This document shows, in pieces, positions 43,786 through 54,000 of a DNA stretch of 64,000 nucleotides (the stretch's first letter is position 1; each line of letters begins with the position of its first letter). The stretch is taken from assembly GCA_963823095.1 (NCBI GenBank), contig CAWGKI010000001.1:1736001-1800000 (forward strand), in the 5' to 3' direction. Position numbers and translations under genes: made by a program. This DNA is from CAIVVT01 sp963823095. Lineage in GTDB: Bacteria; Acidobacteriota; Terriglobia; Bryobacterales; Bryobacteraceae. Under the pieces are notes generated by a model. It was not told the origin of the DNA. It saw nothing but the letters and a program-made list of their open reading frames with translations, and did no database searches.

Positions 43786-45075
43786 GTGACCTCGACTGAC
43801 TCCGCGAATCGCTGGTTGGCCTGGTTCCGCTGGCAGGATCTGGTGTGGCTGGTTTTGTTCGGATCGCTGGCCGCCGTCAGCCCGCTCCAGAACTCCGCCG
43901 AGATGGAAATGCTGGCCGGGCTGGCCCTGCTACAGGTCCTTGCGCCGCGCTTCGCCGCACTGAATACCCGCGCCGGCACGGCGGTCATCATTGCCTTTAA
44001 ATTGCTGCTAGGTTTCCTGCTGATCGGGGTTACCTACGGCATAGACTCCGACTACTTCCTGGTCTTGTTCCTGCCAATATTGTCGGCCGCAACGACCTAC
44101 GGAGCGTTCGGCACATCGCTGGTCACCCTGTTGGCCTGCACGGCCTACCTGATCTTCATCCCCGTGGCCCAGGCGCCGGGGACCCAATTCGAGCCCGAGG
44201 CCATTCAGAACATCCTGCTGCGGGTTCTCTTCCTGCCGCTGGTGGCGTATCTGACCCATGGGCTGGCGGAATCCAACCGCAATGAAGCCCGACGCGCGCA
44301 CGCGGCTGCCGAAGAGTTAGTCCGCGCCAACGAACGCCTGCGCGAAGCCGAAGCCTCCGTGCGGCGCAGCGAGAGGCTTGCGGCCCTCGGCCAACTCTCC
44401 GCCGGCTTGGCTCACGAACTGAGGAACCCGCTCAGCACGATCCGGACGTCCGCCGAAATGCTCTCCAAGAGACTGGAGGGCTCCAACGCCGTCGCCCAGG
44501 AACTGGCCGGTTACATCGCCAGCGAGGTGGACCGGACGAATCTGCTGGTGACCCGATTCCTGGAATTCGCCCGCCCGCTTCAACTGAAACTCTCCACCCT
44601 GGACCTTCACTCGCTGCTCGACGAGGCGATTCTGAACTTTCAGAAACAGGATCCGGCGCGCCGGCTCACTATCCACCGCGCCTACGACCCCTCGCTCCCT
44701 ACCATTCAGGGGGATGCGACCATGCTGGAACGTGTTTTCTTCAATCTGATCCAGAACGCGGCCGACGCTTCGCCCGTCGACGGAGTGGTGACGATCAAGA
44801 CTCGTGCGCTCGATTCCAGCATCGAGGTGGCCGTGATCGACCGCGGCAGCGGAATCCGGCCGGAGCACCGCGAGCAGATTTTTAATCCCTTCTTCACCAC
44901 CAAGCCCACCGGAGTGGGATTGGGTCTGCCGATTGCGGCCAAAATAGTAGACGAACATGGCGGCCGGCTGGAGGTACAAACCGAACCGGAGCAAGGATCC
45001 GCTTTCGTCGTTCAACTCCCCCTCGCGCAACCGTCCTCCAGCCCCACCAGCGCCTCCAAAGCGCAATCTTTGTAA
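43786..45075 (+). CDS. Membrane sensor histidine kinase (NtrB-like)
   Basis: A 429-residue kinase with about five to six membrane helices in residues 10-165, a coiled linker (AAAEELVRANERLREAEAS), a DHp domain with the phosphorylated His at residue 210 (LSAGLAHELRNPLST), and an ATPase domain with N-box (FFNLIQNAADASP), G1 (VIDRGSGI), F-box (FNPFFTTKPTG) and G2 (GLGLPIAAK). It should phosphorylate the NtrC-type regulator at 45.7 kb. GTG start. Its signal is unknown because the sensor region is purely membrane-embedded. Confidence 0.92.
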   Translation: MTSTDSANRWLAWFRWQDLVWLVLFGSLAAVSPLQNSAEMEMLAGLALLQVLAPRFAALNTRAGTAVIIAFKLLLGFLLIGVTYGIDSDYFLVLFLPILSAATTYGAFGTSLVTLLACTAYLIFIPVAQAPGTQFEPEAIQNILLRVLFLPLVAYLTHGLAESNRNEARRAHAAAEELVRANERLREAEASVRRSERLAALGQLSAGLAHELRNPLSTIRTSAEMLSKRLEGSNAVAQELAGYIASEVDRTNLLVTRFLEFARPLQLKLSTLDLHSLLDEAILNFQKQDPARRLTIHRAYDPSLPTIQGDATMLERVFFNLIQNAADASPVDGVVTIKTRALDSSIEVAVIDRGSGIRPEHREQIFNPFFTTKPTGVGLGLPIAAKIVDEHGGRLEVQTEPEQGSAFVVQLPLAQPSSSPTSASKAQSL

Positions 45076-45202
45076 ACAACCGGCCAGAAAATCTCCCGAT
45101 TTTGGAATCTCTTTTACTTTCTTCCGAACTTTTCGCGACTCTAGCCGTCTACACATTCACGGGAACGGCGCGCCTTGAGGTGCCCGGTCCGCCAGGAACG
45201 AA

Positions 45203-45568
45203 ATGAATGAGGCTACCCATATGAGCATGCCCGCATTCGCCGATCTGGGACGGCTCAGTTCCGCTCGTCCTTTTTCCGTAGTTCAACGTTCGGAGGTTCC
45301 GACGATGCCGCAGACTCGCTTGACCCGCAAAGAGAAAGAACTTCTCGCAATGCTCACTCAGAACGCGGGACGTTGTGTCAGCCGGGAGACACTGCTTCGC
45401 ACGATCTGGCAGTATTCGGAGGGCACCCGGACTCGCACCGTAGACGTGCACGTTCAGCGCCTGCGCCGCAAACTGGGCGCGGCCGCCGATTCCCTTAAGA
45501 CGATCGTCCGTCAAGGTTACTGCTGGTTCCCCGAGCCCGAGACATCGAACGGACTCGGCGCTCTTTGA
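45203..45568 (+). CDS. Stand-alone OmpR/PhoB-type winged-helix DNA-binding protein
   Basis: The 121-residue product has the Trans_reg_C winged helix (LTRKEKELLAMLTQNAGRCV, SRETLLRTIWQY, TRTVDVHVQRLRRKLGA, IVRQGYCWF) but no receiver domain; residues 1-38 are low-complexity. An in-frame ATG at residue 35 (MPQTRLTRKE) would leave only the DNA-binding domain. It lies between a sensor kinase and an NtrC-type regulator, yet cannot be phosphorylated by them in the usual way. It may be a constitutive regulator or a remnant of a full response regulator. Confidence 0.85.
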   Translation: MNEATHMSMPAFADLGRLSSARPFSVVQRSEVPTMPQTRLTRKEKELLAMLTQNAGRCVSRETLLRTIWQYSEGTRTRTVDVHVQRLRRKLGAAADSLKTIVRQGYCWFPEPETSNGLGAL

Positions 45569-45659
45569 ACCTGCGCCAACCCGCTTGAACTTCTGCCCAT
45601 CGTGAGGCCGTCGCGCGCCGTTCCGCTCCGGTGTGAAGATGCGCGATGATAGGGCGAGC

Positions 45660-47042
45660 ATGGAACCGCGTATCCTCGTTGTCGAGGACGAAGAGAAGCT
45701 CCGCCGGGTGATTGAACTCCACCTGCAGGACGCTGGCTATGAGGTCGAGACTGCAGGCGACATCTCCACTGCCCTGCGGCTGGCGGAGCGCGCCAACCTG
45801 ATCCTGACCGATATCCGTCTGCCCCCGGGCGGAATCACTCCACTGGTGAGCGGCCTGGACCTGCTGGGCGCCATCCAGCGCCAAAACGCTCGCACCCCCG
45901 TAATCGTGATGACGGCGTACAGCTCCGTCGAAATCGCGGTGGAAGCGATGAAGCGGGGCGCGGCGGAATTCCTCACTAAGCCGTTCTCGCTCGACCACTT
46001 GCTGACTGTAGTGCGCAAAGCGCTCGAGGTTCAGACGCTGCGCGAAGAGAATGTACGGCTGAAAGAGGAACTCGGGCAGCGCTACCAGTTCGACTCGATT
46101 ATCGCGAACAGTTCCAAGATGCAGGAGATACTCGCCGCGGTTTCGCGCGTGGCTGCTACCCGCTCCACGGTCTTGCTGTGCGGTGAATCCGGCGTGGGCA
46201 AGGATATGATTGCGCGCGCCATCCACCACCATTCGCCGCGCGCTTCCATGCCGTTCGTGAAGATCAATTGCACGGCCATTCCGGAAACCCTCATGGAGAG
46301 CGAGCTTTTCGGGTACGAGAAGGGCGCCTTCACGGGAGCCACGGCCACGCGGGCGGGCAAGTTCGAGCAGGCTGACGGTGGCACGGTCATGCTCGATGAA
46401 ATCGGCGACGTACCGCCTGCCATCCAGGTCAAGCTGCTGCGGGTGTTGCAGGAACGCGAGTTGGAGCGTCTAGGCGGCAACAAAACGCACTCCGTGGACG
46501 TTCGCGTGATCGCGGCAACCAATGCCGACTTGCGCCGAGCCATTGAGGAAGGCAACTTCCGCGAGGATCTCTATTACCGGCTGAACGTCTTCCCGCTCAC
46601 CATTCCGCCCTTGCGGGAACGCCGCGAGGACATTCCACCCCTAGCCGAGTTTTTCTTGCGCAAATTTCGAGCGGAGCAGGAATCGCCGGTCCAGCGAATC
46701 TCGCCCGAGGCCATGCGCAAGCTGGTCGATTACGACTGGCCCGGCAACGTGCGGGAAATCGAAAACGTCATTGAGCGGGCCCTTGTGCTCGCGGCCGGCC
46801 CTGCGCTTCAGCCTGACGACATCCGGCTCGATTTCGCTCCCCGGCGCACTGTGCCCGCCACCAACGGCGGCAATGGCACGGGAGAGTTTCTGACCGAGGG
46901 AACTACGCTTGAAGAACACGAGCGCCAGTTGATCCGCGAGGCGTTGCGGCGGGCCAACGGCAACAAGAGCCAGGCGGCCCGGATGCTGGGGCTGACGAGA
47001 AACGCCCTACGCTACAGGCTGACGCAGATGGGGCTGGAGTAA
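45660..47042 (+). CDS. Sigma-54-dependent response regulator (NtrC family)
   Basis: A 461-residue activator. The receiver domain (MEPRILVVEDEEKLRRVIEL) has the phospho-acceptor Asp at residue 51 (LILTDIRLP) and the conserved Lys in LTKPFSLD. The AAA+ domain has Walker A (LCGESGVGKDMIARAIH), the sigma-54-contacting GAFTGA loop and Walker B (GGTVMLDEIGD). The Fis-type helix-turn-helix is at the end (NKSQAARMLGLTRNALRYRL). An upstream in-frame start at 45633 is possible. The kinase at 43.8 kb is the natural partner. Confidence 0.94.
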   Translation: MEPRILVVEDEEKLRRVIELHLQDAGYEVETAGDISTALRLAERANLILTDIRLPPGGITPLVSGLDLLGAIQRQNARTPVIVMTAYSSVEIAVEAMKRGAAEFLTKPFSLDHLLTVVRKALEVQTLREENVRLKEELGQRYQFDSIIANSSKMQEILAAVSRVAATRSTVLLCGESGVGKDMIARAIHHHSPRASMPFVKINCTAIPETLMESELFGYEKGAFTGATATRAGKFEQADGGTVMLDEIGDVPPAIQVKLLRVLQERELERLGGNKTHSVDVRVIAATNADLRRAIEEGNFREDLYYRLNVFPLTIPPLRERREDIPPLAEFFLRKFRAEQESPVQRISPEAMRKLVDYDWPGNVREIENVIERALVLAAGPALQPDDIRLDFAPRRTVPATNGGNGTGEFLTEGTTLEEHERQLIREALRRANGNKSQAARMLGLTRNALRYRLTQMGLE

Positions 47043-47051
47043 GAACCGGGC

Positions 47052-47940
47052 TCAGACCGTCTGACGCTGCGAGATCCAAGCCTGGAACGCAACGCCGGCG
47101 AGAACCAGACCGGCGCCGGCCAACGCCCAGGCGTCCATCCGTTCACCATGAATCAGCCAGGTCCAGATGGGGTTCGAAACCGGCTCCAGCAACAGGATGA
47201 GCGACGATTCGAAGGCTGGAACGTGCCGCACGCCGCGCGTCAGCAGCCAGTAGGCGAGCGCGATCTGAACGCATCCCAAGTAGACCACGACGGCTATGCT
47301 CGATCCATCCGCATGAACGATTGGGAACGCCTGCGGCAGGCTGACGAGAAACACGAGCAGATTGCCGGCGACGACCATCGGCAGGGCGCTGCCTCCCGAG
47401 GCGCGCGCCGCCGACCTGAGTCCGGCCAGTGTGAAGGCCCAGGTGACGCCGGAGAGCAGCGCGAGCAGGTTGCCGGTGTGCGGATCCGGAGCGGTCGCCT
47501 GTGGCGCGGCGTTGCCGCATGAAGAAGAGCAGCATGCCCGCCACGATCAATAGCCCCATCCACAGATCGGACCGCCGCAGCCTCTCTTTCAGAAATACAG
47601 GCCCGATCACAAGCAGGTATGCCGGCGCGGAACATTGCAGGAAGACCGCATTGGCCGACGTGGTGAGTTTGGTGGCGTGGACGAACAGGATCAGCGTTGC
47701 GGCATACGATGCGGCGGCCGGCCACGTCGAGAGCCGCCAACCTCGCCGGGCCTCGGGCAGAATTGCCAGCAACACAGCCGCGGCGATGCCGCTGCGGAAG
47801 GCCGCGGTCTGCCAGGCCGTGAACGAGGCCATTTTGATGGCCGCGCCGCCGGTGGCGAACAGCAGTGCGCAAAGGACCAGCATCAGCGCGGGGAGGGCTT
47901 TGCGGGCGGGCATTTCTATCCATCTTCCCCGATCGCTCAA
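47052..47940 (-). pseudogene. EamA-family (DMT) membrane transporter, frameshifted
   Basis: A ten-helix drug/metabolite transporter split by one extra base near 47500-47520. The first frame begins LPALMLVLCALLFATGGAAI and covers five helices of the first EamA repeat, up to LLIVAGMLLFFMRQRRA. The next frame continues with TAPDPHTGNLLALLSGVTWA, MVVAGNLLVFLVSLPQAF and IHGERMDAWALAGAGLVLAG, the second repeat. A corrected product has about 295 residues, normal for the family. The substrate is unknown. No other damage is visible. Confidence 0.85.
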
Positions 47941-48080
47941 CGCTGAGCTGGCAAAAGTCGGAAACCGATCACTCCATCACCGGAGTCCGTCACCCCCAAC
48001 CACGAAAATGACATGTCCGTCTCCCCGCACGTCGAATGCAACGAGGACATTGCTGCGGCCGCCTACAACGAATAACACGC

Positions 48081-48214
48081 GAGCACCGAACGAAGAGAGG
48101 GGTCCCGTGGAAGCGGCATCGGCGCTGTGTGGAAAGCGACGGAGGCGCGGCACCGAATGAGGACCGCGAAGGCGTGGAAGCTTCCAGAGGACCCCTCTCT
48201 TCGTTCGGGGCTCG
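48081..48214. repeat. Inverted-repeat element (possible MITE)
   Basis: Two 34-base arms match at 31 positions in opposite orientation, with a perfect 20-bp core (ccgaacgaagagaggggtcc and its complement), separated by about 66 bases with no coding potential. The whole 134-bp unit lies between the EamA gene and a methyltransferase. It resembles a miniature inverted-repeat element or a long hairpin transcript; no flanking target duplication was recognised. Confidence 0.7.
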
Positions 48215-48401
48215 GCAACTACTGGAAGGGCAAGCGCCGCGTAATCAACAGCCAGATTTTCGGAGCAACCGCGAACGACAGAGAGCGGCCAGCGCATAGG
48301 GCAACCACCACCCCGTGGAAAGTCATGCCTGAACGTTGCCGCTCGCGGGCAATGCGTGCCGATCTGGAGATCGGCGTTCCCAAGGGCGACACTCAAAGAC
48401 G

Positions 48402-48896
48402 ATGGAGAAAACGGCGGAACAAACCTTGATCGCAATGCTGGCGCCGCAACCGGGCGAGCGCGTGCTCGATGCCGGGTGCGGGCTCGGCCGCTGGACGGCT
48501 GCGCTGGCGGCGACAGGCGCTCAGGTGACGGGCATCGATATTCAGGCTCCGTTGCTGGAACAGGCCCGCCTCGCCTGCCCCGAGGCTGAGCTGCATCAGG
48601 CCGATCTGCTTACCTGGAAGCCTTCCGAGCCCTTCGACGCCATCTACGCCTTCGCTACCTTGCATTGGGTCCACCCGCCAGGAACCGCGGCCCGCGCGCT
48701 ATGTGAGATGCTGAAGCCCGGCGGGAGGCTAGGCGCGGCATTCGGCGGCTTGTGCGCATCGGCAAGCGAGATGGAGAGCTGCTACCAACCCGATGCGGAC
48801 CAATATGCGCGCGTGCTCCAGGAGGCGGGGTTTGCGATTCTGGAGATTCGGCAGTGTGAACGGCACTGGCTGATGCTGGCTCAGCGCCAAAAGTGA
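48402..48896 (+). CDS. Class I SAM-dependent methyltransferase (trans-aconitate-like)
   Basis: A 164-residue methyltransferase. Motif I is RVLDAGCGLGRWTAALAATG, the acidic residue follows in VTGIDIQAPLLEQA, motif IV is FDAIYAFATLHWVHPP and the post-IV loop is MLKPGGRLGAAFGG. The LHWVHP segment is typical of the trans-aconitate methyltransferase group, but the family is broad and the substrate is unknown. The ATG at 48402 is preferred because the upstream extension lies in repetitive DNA. The protein is short: the C-terminal cap is reduced. Confidence 0.82.
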   Translation: MEKTAEQTLIAMLAPQPGERVLDAGCGLGRWTAALAATGAQVTGIDIQAPLLEQARLACPEAELHQADLLTWKPSEPFDAIYAFATLHWVHPPGTAARALCEMLKPGGRLGAAFGGLCASASEMESCYQPDADQYARVLQEAGFAILEIRQCERHWLMLAQRQK

Positions 48897-48939
48897 GTCC
48901 GATCGAAGTGCGCAGCCGGCTATTGAACTGAGACTATTC

Positions 48940-49725
48940 ATGTTTCCTAAGCTCTTTTCCATCGGCAGCTTCTACCTGCCCACCTATGGACTGCTGGTCG
49001 CCACCGGATTTCTGTGCGGCATGGCGCTGGCGCAGAGACTGGCGCGCCGTGCCGGACTCGACCCCGAGAAGGTCGGCAACCTGGCCATCTACGCGGCGCT
49101 CGTTGGACTCCTGGGCGCCAAATTGCTGATGTTCGCCTTCGACTTCAGCTACTACGTGCGCAATCCCGACAGGATCTTCTCTCTGGATACGCTGCTGTCG
49201 GCCGGGGTCTATTACGGCGGGTTCCTGCTGGCTGTGGTTTTCTCCTGGTGGTATCTGAAGCGGCAGAAGATGCCGTTTCTGGCCACTGCCGATGTGCTAG
49301 CGCCGGCCGTCGCACTCGGCCACGCCATCGGCAGGCTGGGCTGCTTCGCGGCGGGCTGCTGTTGGGGCACCCGCTGCGATTTGCCCTGGGCCGTGGTATT
49401 CACCAATCGGGAGGCGCACGACTTTACGGGAGTGCCTCTGAACGTCGCGCTCCATCCGGCGCAGCTTTATGAATCGGGAGCGACTTTCGCGGTGGCCGCC
49501 GTTCTGGTCTATGCCTCCGGCAAGCCTCACGCGCAGGGGCGGATCCTGGGACTGTATCTGGTGCTATATTCCATCGCGCGTATCGCAGTTGAGTTCGTGC
49601 GCAACCACGAGCAGGCCCTGCCGTTCGGCCTGCCGTATTCGCTGACGCAATGGATCGCCACCGGCCTGCTCGCTGCCGGTTGCCTTCTGCTCTGGAAAAC
49701 AGCGGCCAAGCCAGCGAAAAAGTAG
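48940..49725 (+). CDS. lgt: Prolipoprotein diacylglyceryl transferase (Lgt)
   Basis: Lgt attaches a diacylglyceryl group to the lipobox Cys of prolipoproteins in the inner membrane, the first step of lipoprotein maturation. Seven hydrophobic segments are present, and the family signature is visible as LGHAIGRLGCFAAGCCWGTR, with the conserved HPAQLYES block and EFVRNHEQ. At 261 residues it is normal. It ends against a strong hairpin. Confidence 0.95.
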   Translation: MFPKLFSIGSFYLPTYGLLVATGFLCGMALAQRLARRAGLDPEKVGNLAIYAALVGLLGAKLLMFAFDFSYYVRNPDRIFSLDTLLSAGVYYGGFLLAVVFSWWYLKRQKMPFLATADVLAPAVALGHAIGRLGCFAAGCCWGTRCDLPWAVVFTNREAHDFTGVPLNVALHPAQLYESGATFAVAAVLVYASGKPHAQGRILGLYLVLYSIARIAVEFVRNHEQALPFGLPYSLTQWIATGLLAAGCLLLWKTAAKPAKK

Positions 49726-49774
49726 CCGCTCTGGGAACGCTGATCTCCAGATCGGCTCAGACTACCTAAACGAT

Positions 49775-49797
49775 GGAAACGGAGCCGCTCCGTTTCC
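49775..49797. terminator. Bidirectional terminator hairpin between lgt and the oxidoreductase gene
   Basis: ggaaacggag and ctccgtttcc form a perfect 10-bp stem around a ccg loop between two convergent stops. No T-run follows, but the length of the stem and the position make a terminator likely. Confidence 0.6.
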
Positions 49798-49816
49798 GGG
49801 CCGCGCCGTTTCAGGG

Positions 49817-50890
49817 CTACTTTTTGGCCAGGTGGACGGCCTTGCCTGTCCTGATCGACTCCTTGGCGGCGTCGATGATCTCCATCACCTGCACGTTCAT
49901 GTCGAGGCTGGTCATGCCCTGCGGTTCCGTCTTCGACTCGATGGCGTGGATCATGGCTGCGATGGGTTCCGAAGCCTCCGGAGCCAGCGGCTTCTGGGGC
50001 ACGGACTGAGCGCTCTTGTCGCCGCTCTTCTGCACGGTCACGCTGCCGTCGCGCATGTTGATGCTGCCCCCGAGTCCAAAGACTTCGAGATCCTGGAAGC
50101 CGCGCGGCAGATCCCAACTCCCCTCCAGCACCGCCTCCGCGCCCGGGTAGTGGAGCAGGATGGTGGAATTGTCTTCGACCTTGGGGAAATCCGACGGCCT
50201 CAGATGAATCACCTCGGCGTAGACGCTGTCCGGCCGGCCCAGGTACCACAGCGACCAAAGGGCGTTATAGCAGCCGAAATCTACCAGAGCCCCGCCGCCG
50301 TTCTTCACCGGATCGGTCAGCCAATCGACGAAGAATCGCGTGGTGCCCGTGTGCCACGTCGGACCTCCATGGCCGACGATGCCGTGCAGCCGCCAGACCT
50401 TGCCGATCGCTCCGCTGTCGGCCAGGTCTTTGGCCGCGTAGTTGGCCGGCCACCAGGCCATCTGGTAATTTGCCATGACGTAGATGCCGCTCTTGCGCGC
50501 GAGGTCGCGAATGGCAGCGGCGTCTTTGAAGGTCGAGGCCAGCGGCTTTTCGAACAGGATGTGAATCTTGCGCGCGGCGCAGTACTGGGCGATTTCCAGG
50601 TGGCGATTGTTCTCGACGAAAGCCCAGACCATCTCGGGCTTTTGCTGGTCGAGCATCTTCTTCCAGTCCGAAAAGACCAGGTTGTCGGGCACGCCGCGCT
50701 TTTTCGCTTCGGCGACGAGTTCAGGCTCGGTTTCCGCGACTCCAACCAGCCTGGCGGGCTGGCCGGACACGAACTTACCGAAATGTCCCCAGACATGCGA
50801 ATGCACCAGGCCGACGACGGCGATGGTGTGTTCCGCACCGAACGCGGGAATGGCGAGTAACGCACAGAAAATTAACGGAAGCTTGCTCAT
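49817..50890 (-). CDS. Exported Gfo/Idh/MocA-family oxidoreductase
   Basis: A 357-residue NAD(P)-dependent oxidoreductase with a signal peptide (LPLIFCALLAIPAFGAEH). The N-terminal Rossmann half shows AVVGLVHSHVWGHFGKF and HILFEKPLASTFKDAAAIRD (the EKP motif). The C-terminal half includes WWPANYAAKDLADSGAIGKV and GALVDFGCYNALWSLWYL. Such proteins act on sugars or inositols; export suggests periplasmic use, possibly on carbohydrate substrates. The ATG at 50890 is preferred because it puts the signal peptide first. Confidence 0.88.
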   Translation of the reverse strand: MSKLPLIFCALLAIPAFGAEHTIAVVGLVHSHVWGHFGKFVSGQPARLVGVAETEPELVAEAKKRGVPDNLVFSDWKKMLDQQKPEMVWAFVENNRHLEIAQYCAARKIHILFEKPLASTFKDAAAIRDLARKSGIYVMANYQMAWWPANYAAKDLADSGAIGKVWRLHGIVGHGGPTWHTGTTRFFVDWLTDPVKNGGGALVDFGCYNALWSLWYLGRPDSVYAEVIHLRPSDFPKVEDNSTILLHYPGAEAVLEGSWDLPRGFQDLEVFGLGGSINMRDGSVTVQKSGDKSAQSVPQKPLAPEASEPIAAMIHAIESKTEPQGMTSLDMNVQVMEIIDAAKESIRTGKAVHLAKK

Positions 50891-51044
50891 TTGGCTTGAA
50901 TCGAACCTCAGAATCCAGCATATGATGTTACGCACGATGGATTGAATCACCGGTGCGTTTGATTGCATCACGATGACAGATCGGATTGTTGTAAACTAGC
51001 TAGCCACAAGTAGACAGTACGCTGAGCGATCTAGGGGGATTCTC

Positions 51045-54000
51045 GTGAAGCTGCTGATGACGACTGCCGCCGCTTTGGGAGCGGCCGGAATGGTTTGGGG
51101 CGCGGAAGCAGGCCTGGCCGATAAGGTACACGCCCTGGAAGCAACTGGAGAAGCACGCCAGGCGCGCGAACTTCTCGATCAAGCCTTGCGCGCGACGCCT
51201 GCCGACGCGGACGTTCTGGAAGCGGCCGCGCACTTTGAAGACGTACATCGCTCCCCGTTGGCGCGACCGCTGTACAGGCGGCTGGTGGAAGCTCCCGGCT
51301 TGTCGGAGGAGCGCCGCCAGGCCGCCTTGCGGCGTCTCGTGCAACTCGAACTGGCGGCCGGCGATCGCGCCGCGGCAGTTACGCGGGCGCAAGGGTTGCG
51401 ACAGGAGGGTGGAGCCGCCGCGGAGATCGCTCAGGCCGCGCAACCCGTTTTTCCCATGGGAGTCATCGAAGTCCCGGGGCCCCTGCGGGGCTTCGCCCGC
51501 ATGGCGGCCCTGGCGCCCGATATCCCGCCCGACGAAATGCTGCTCTCGCTGGCGCGCAACGTTGTCACCAACGGCTACCAGGCGGTTACCGGCGCCGAGT
51601 CGCTCGATCAGACCGAGTATCTGAAGCTGGTCCTGCGCTACCTTTCCCAGGCGCGCGAACTCGACAAATTTGCCGGAGAGAGCAAGACCGTCCAGATCGA
51701 TAGCTGCGAGTCCGAGAAGACCGGAGATCTGCTTAAGATTCTGGGCTTCCGCCTGAGGGGCGCCTGCGGCGGCGATGTGGTCCTCGAAACTGTGAACGCA
51801 TCCCGGGCCTTCCTGGCGATGGACTCGGGCTTCCCACTGGCCAGACTCGAACAGTCTCTGCGCACAAACCGGCCGTTCACTCACGATTTCAAGCCGACGC
51901 GCATCCCGGTCATCTTCAGCTCCGACTATTGGCTCTCAGTCAAGGAGAAGTCGGCCGGCGAGTTCATTGACGTGTTTCTCAACGATCCATCCATGTGCCG
52001 GCTCTACCTCGGGTTGGCGAAACTGGATCCCGAGACGGCCGAGGACGTCCGGAAGTCGATGCCGTTGCAGCGCATCCGGGCCTTTGCGCACGTATTCGAT
52101 TTCTTTGGAGGCATGTTCCGCGTTCGCAATGGCGCCGCGACTGTCCCTGGGGGCGAACACTCGGCCGGCGCATGGGCCGACCTGGCTGGAATCGGGCCGG
52201 ACAAGGGCGTGGCGTTCCTCGAGAAGATCGTCACCAAGGACGATGGCTGGCTGGCCAGTTACTTCGACTCGCTGAGCCGCCTTTCCGGACCCTCTCTCGA
52301 CTATCTGACCGAACCCGCGCGCTTGAAACGGTACTACGCCGCGTTGCGCGGGAAAGTGACCAGCCCGGGTCCTGCCAGACCGGTCTTTCGAGCCAATACC
52401 GACCTGATGTTGTTGACCACCCGTCTCAACGTCGTGAATGGACAAGTCCAGATCCCGGGCAATCTTGACATCTGGAAGTCGTATTTCGCGGATCACAACA
52501 CGGGCAAGATCGATGCCAAGGTGTCCAAGGCGGCCCCTGGGTGGAATTCGCCCGACGAGCTGATCGAAGCGCTGTTCGGGCTCTCGCGCAAGTCGGTGGA
52601 GAACGAGCCACTGAAGGTCTTCCTGGCGCTCAGCGACTTCAACCGCAGGCGGACCACGCCCCTGGAGCCGGCCACCGTGGAGCGGTTGATCCACGAGTTC
52701 AGAGTCTACGGCTCGCAGAACTCACTCCTGTGCGAAGATCCCGAACTCCCGGATGCGGCGATCCTCCGTTACCTCGACGCCGCTCACGCGATAGACACGA
52801 TCAAGGACAGCACTATCCGCGCCAATGCCGCGGGGGTTTTCCAGGCGCTGGCGGGGCTGTGGCAAGTCCTGTATAGGAATCGCGAAATGGCTCCGGGCAA
52901 GGCCGAACCGGCCATGGACGCCATCACTGTGCTTTTCCAGAAGCCGAAGAGCAGCAGTCCTGAGACATTCGATAGCGGCCGCGCGGGGGTGGATGCTCTG
53001 CTCTCCGCTTGCGGCGTCGCGTCCGGCGCGAATCCGCAAGAGAAGCTGATGGACCTGCTGGGGGGCTCTCTGACGCCCTCCGATCCCGAAACTCACGCTG
53101 TCCTGGTTACGGAATTGAACCGGGTCTTCGAGGCGCAGAAGCTTGTCAGCCTGAAGACGATCTTCGACCTGGACGATCAACTGGCCGCGCTGGCAAAAGG
53201 AGAGAAGCCCGACACGGCCGCGCTCAACCGTCTGGCTGCCAAGGTCTCGGACCTCAACCTGCCGAAGGCGACTCTCTCCACAGTCGAACGCCTCAGTTCG
53301 GCCTTCGGCTATTGGGTGGACCATCACATAGACATGGAGCGCAAGCTGAACTTCCGCGCCTCGCTGGATAAGGCTCAAGGATCGCCTGACAAGATCCGCG
53401 ATCTGCGCGGGCAATTGACGGGATCGTTGCGCGATTCGATGGTGGGCCTGGTGTACGCCTATTACGCTCCGCCGGGGGCTCAGGTGCTGTACACGAATCC
53501 GCTTTTCGTTCGCAGCCATGACTTCATCGGCCTGCAGGTCATTTCCCAGACCTGGAGACAGGCCGAAGTGGTGGGCGCGGGCTGGCCCTCCAACGCGGGT
53601 GGCAGGCTGGTGGGGTCGCTGGCCGGTTTGCCTTACGCTCTGGCCGAGGCTGAACAGAACTTCCTGATCCCGACGCGGGAGCAGGCGCTCATCTGGGGCG
53701 ATCTGGTCCCGCAGATGCTGGTGGGCTCGAAGGCCGAACGGTGGTGGAACGTGACTCCTTCGCAGGTGCGTTGGGTTGCGCTGCACACCCGCCTGGGCGA
53801 GTCCGTCGTCTCGGAAGCCGCACTCGATCCCGGGGGCCGCACGACAGCCGTTGCCATGCTCGAACGATTCGCCCCGCCGGCCCGTACACGCCGCGTGGAG
53901 GCCGCCCTCGCGGGTGGAGAGGTCGCCGCCGCTCTGAATCTCGTGACTCCATCGGAGCTTTACCAGATTGGCCTCCAGGCGTTCGCTCGGCATCTCGATC

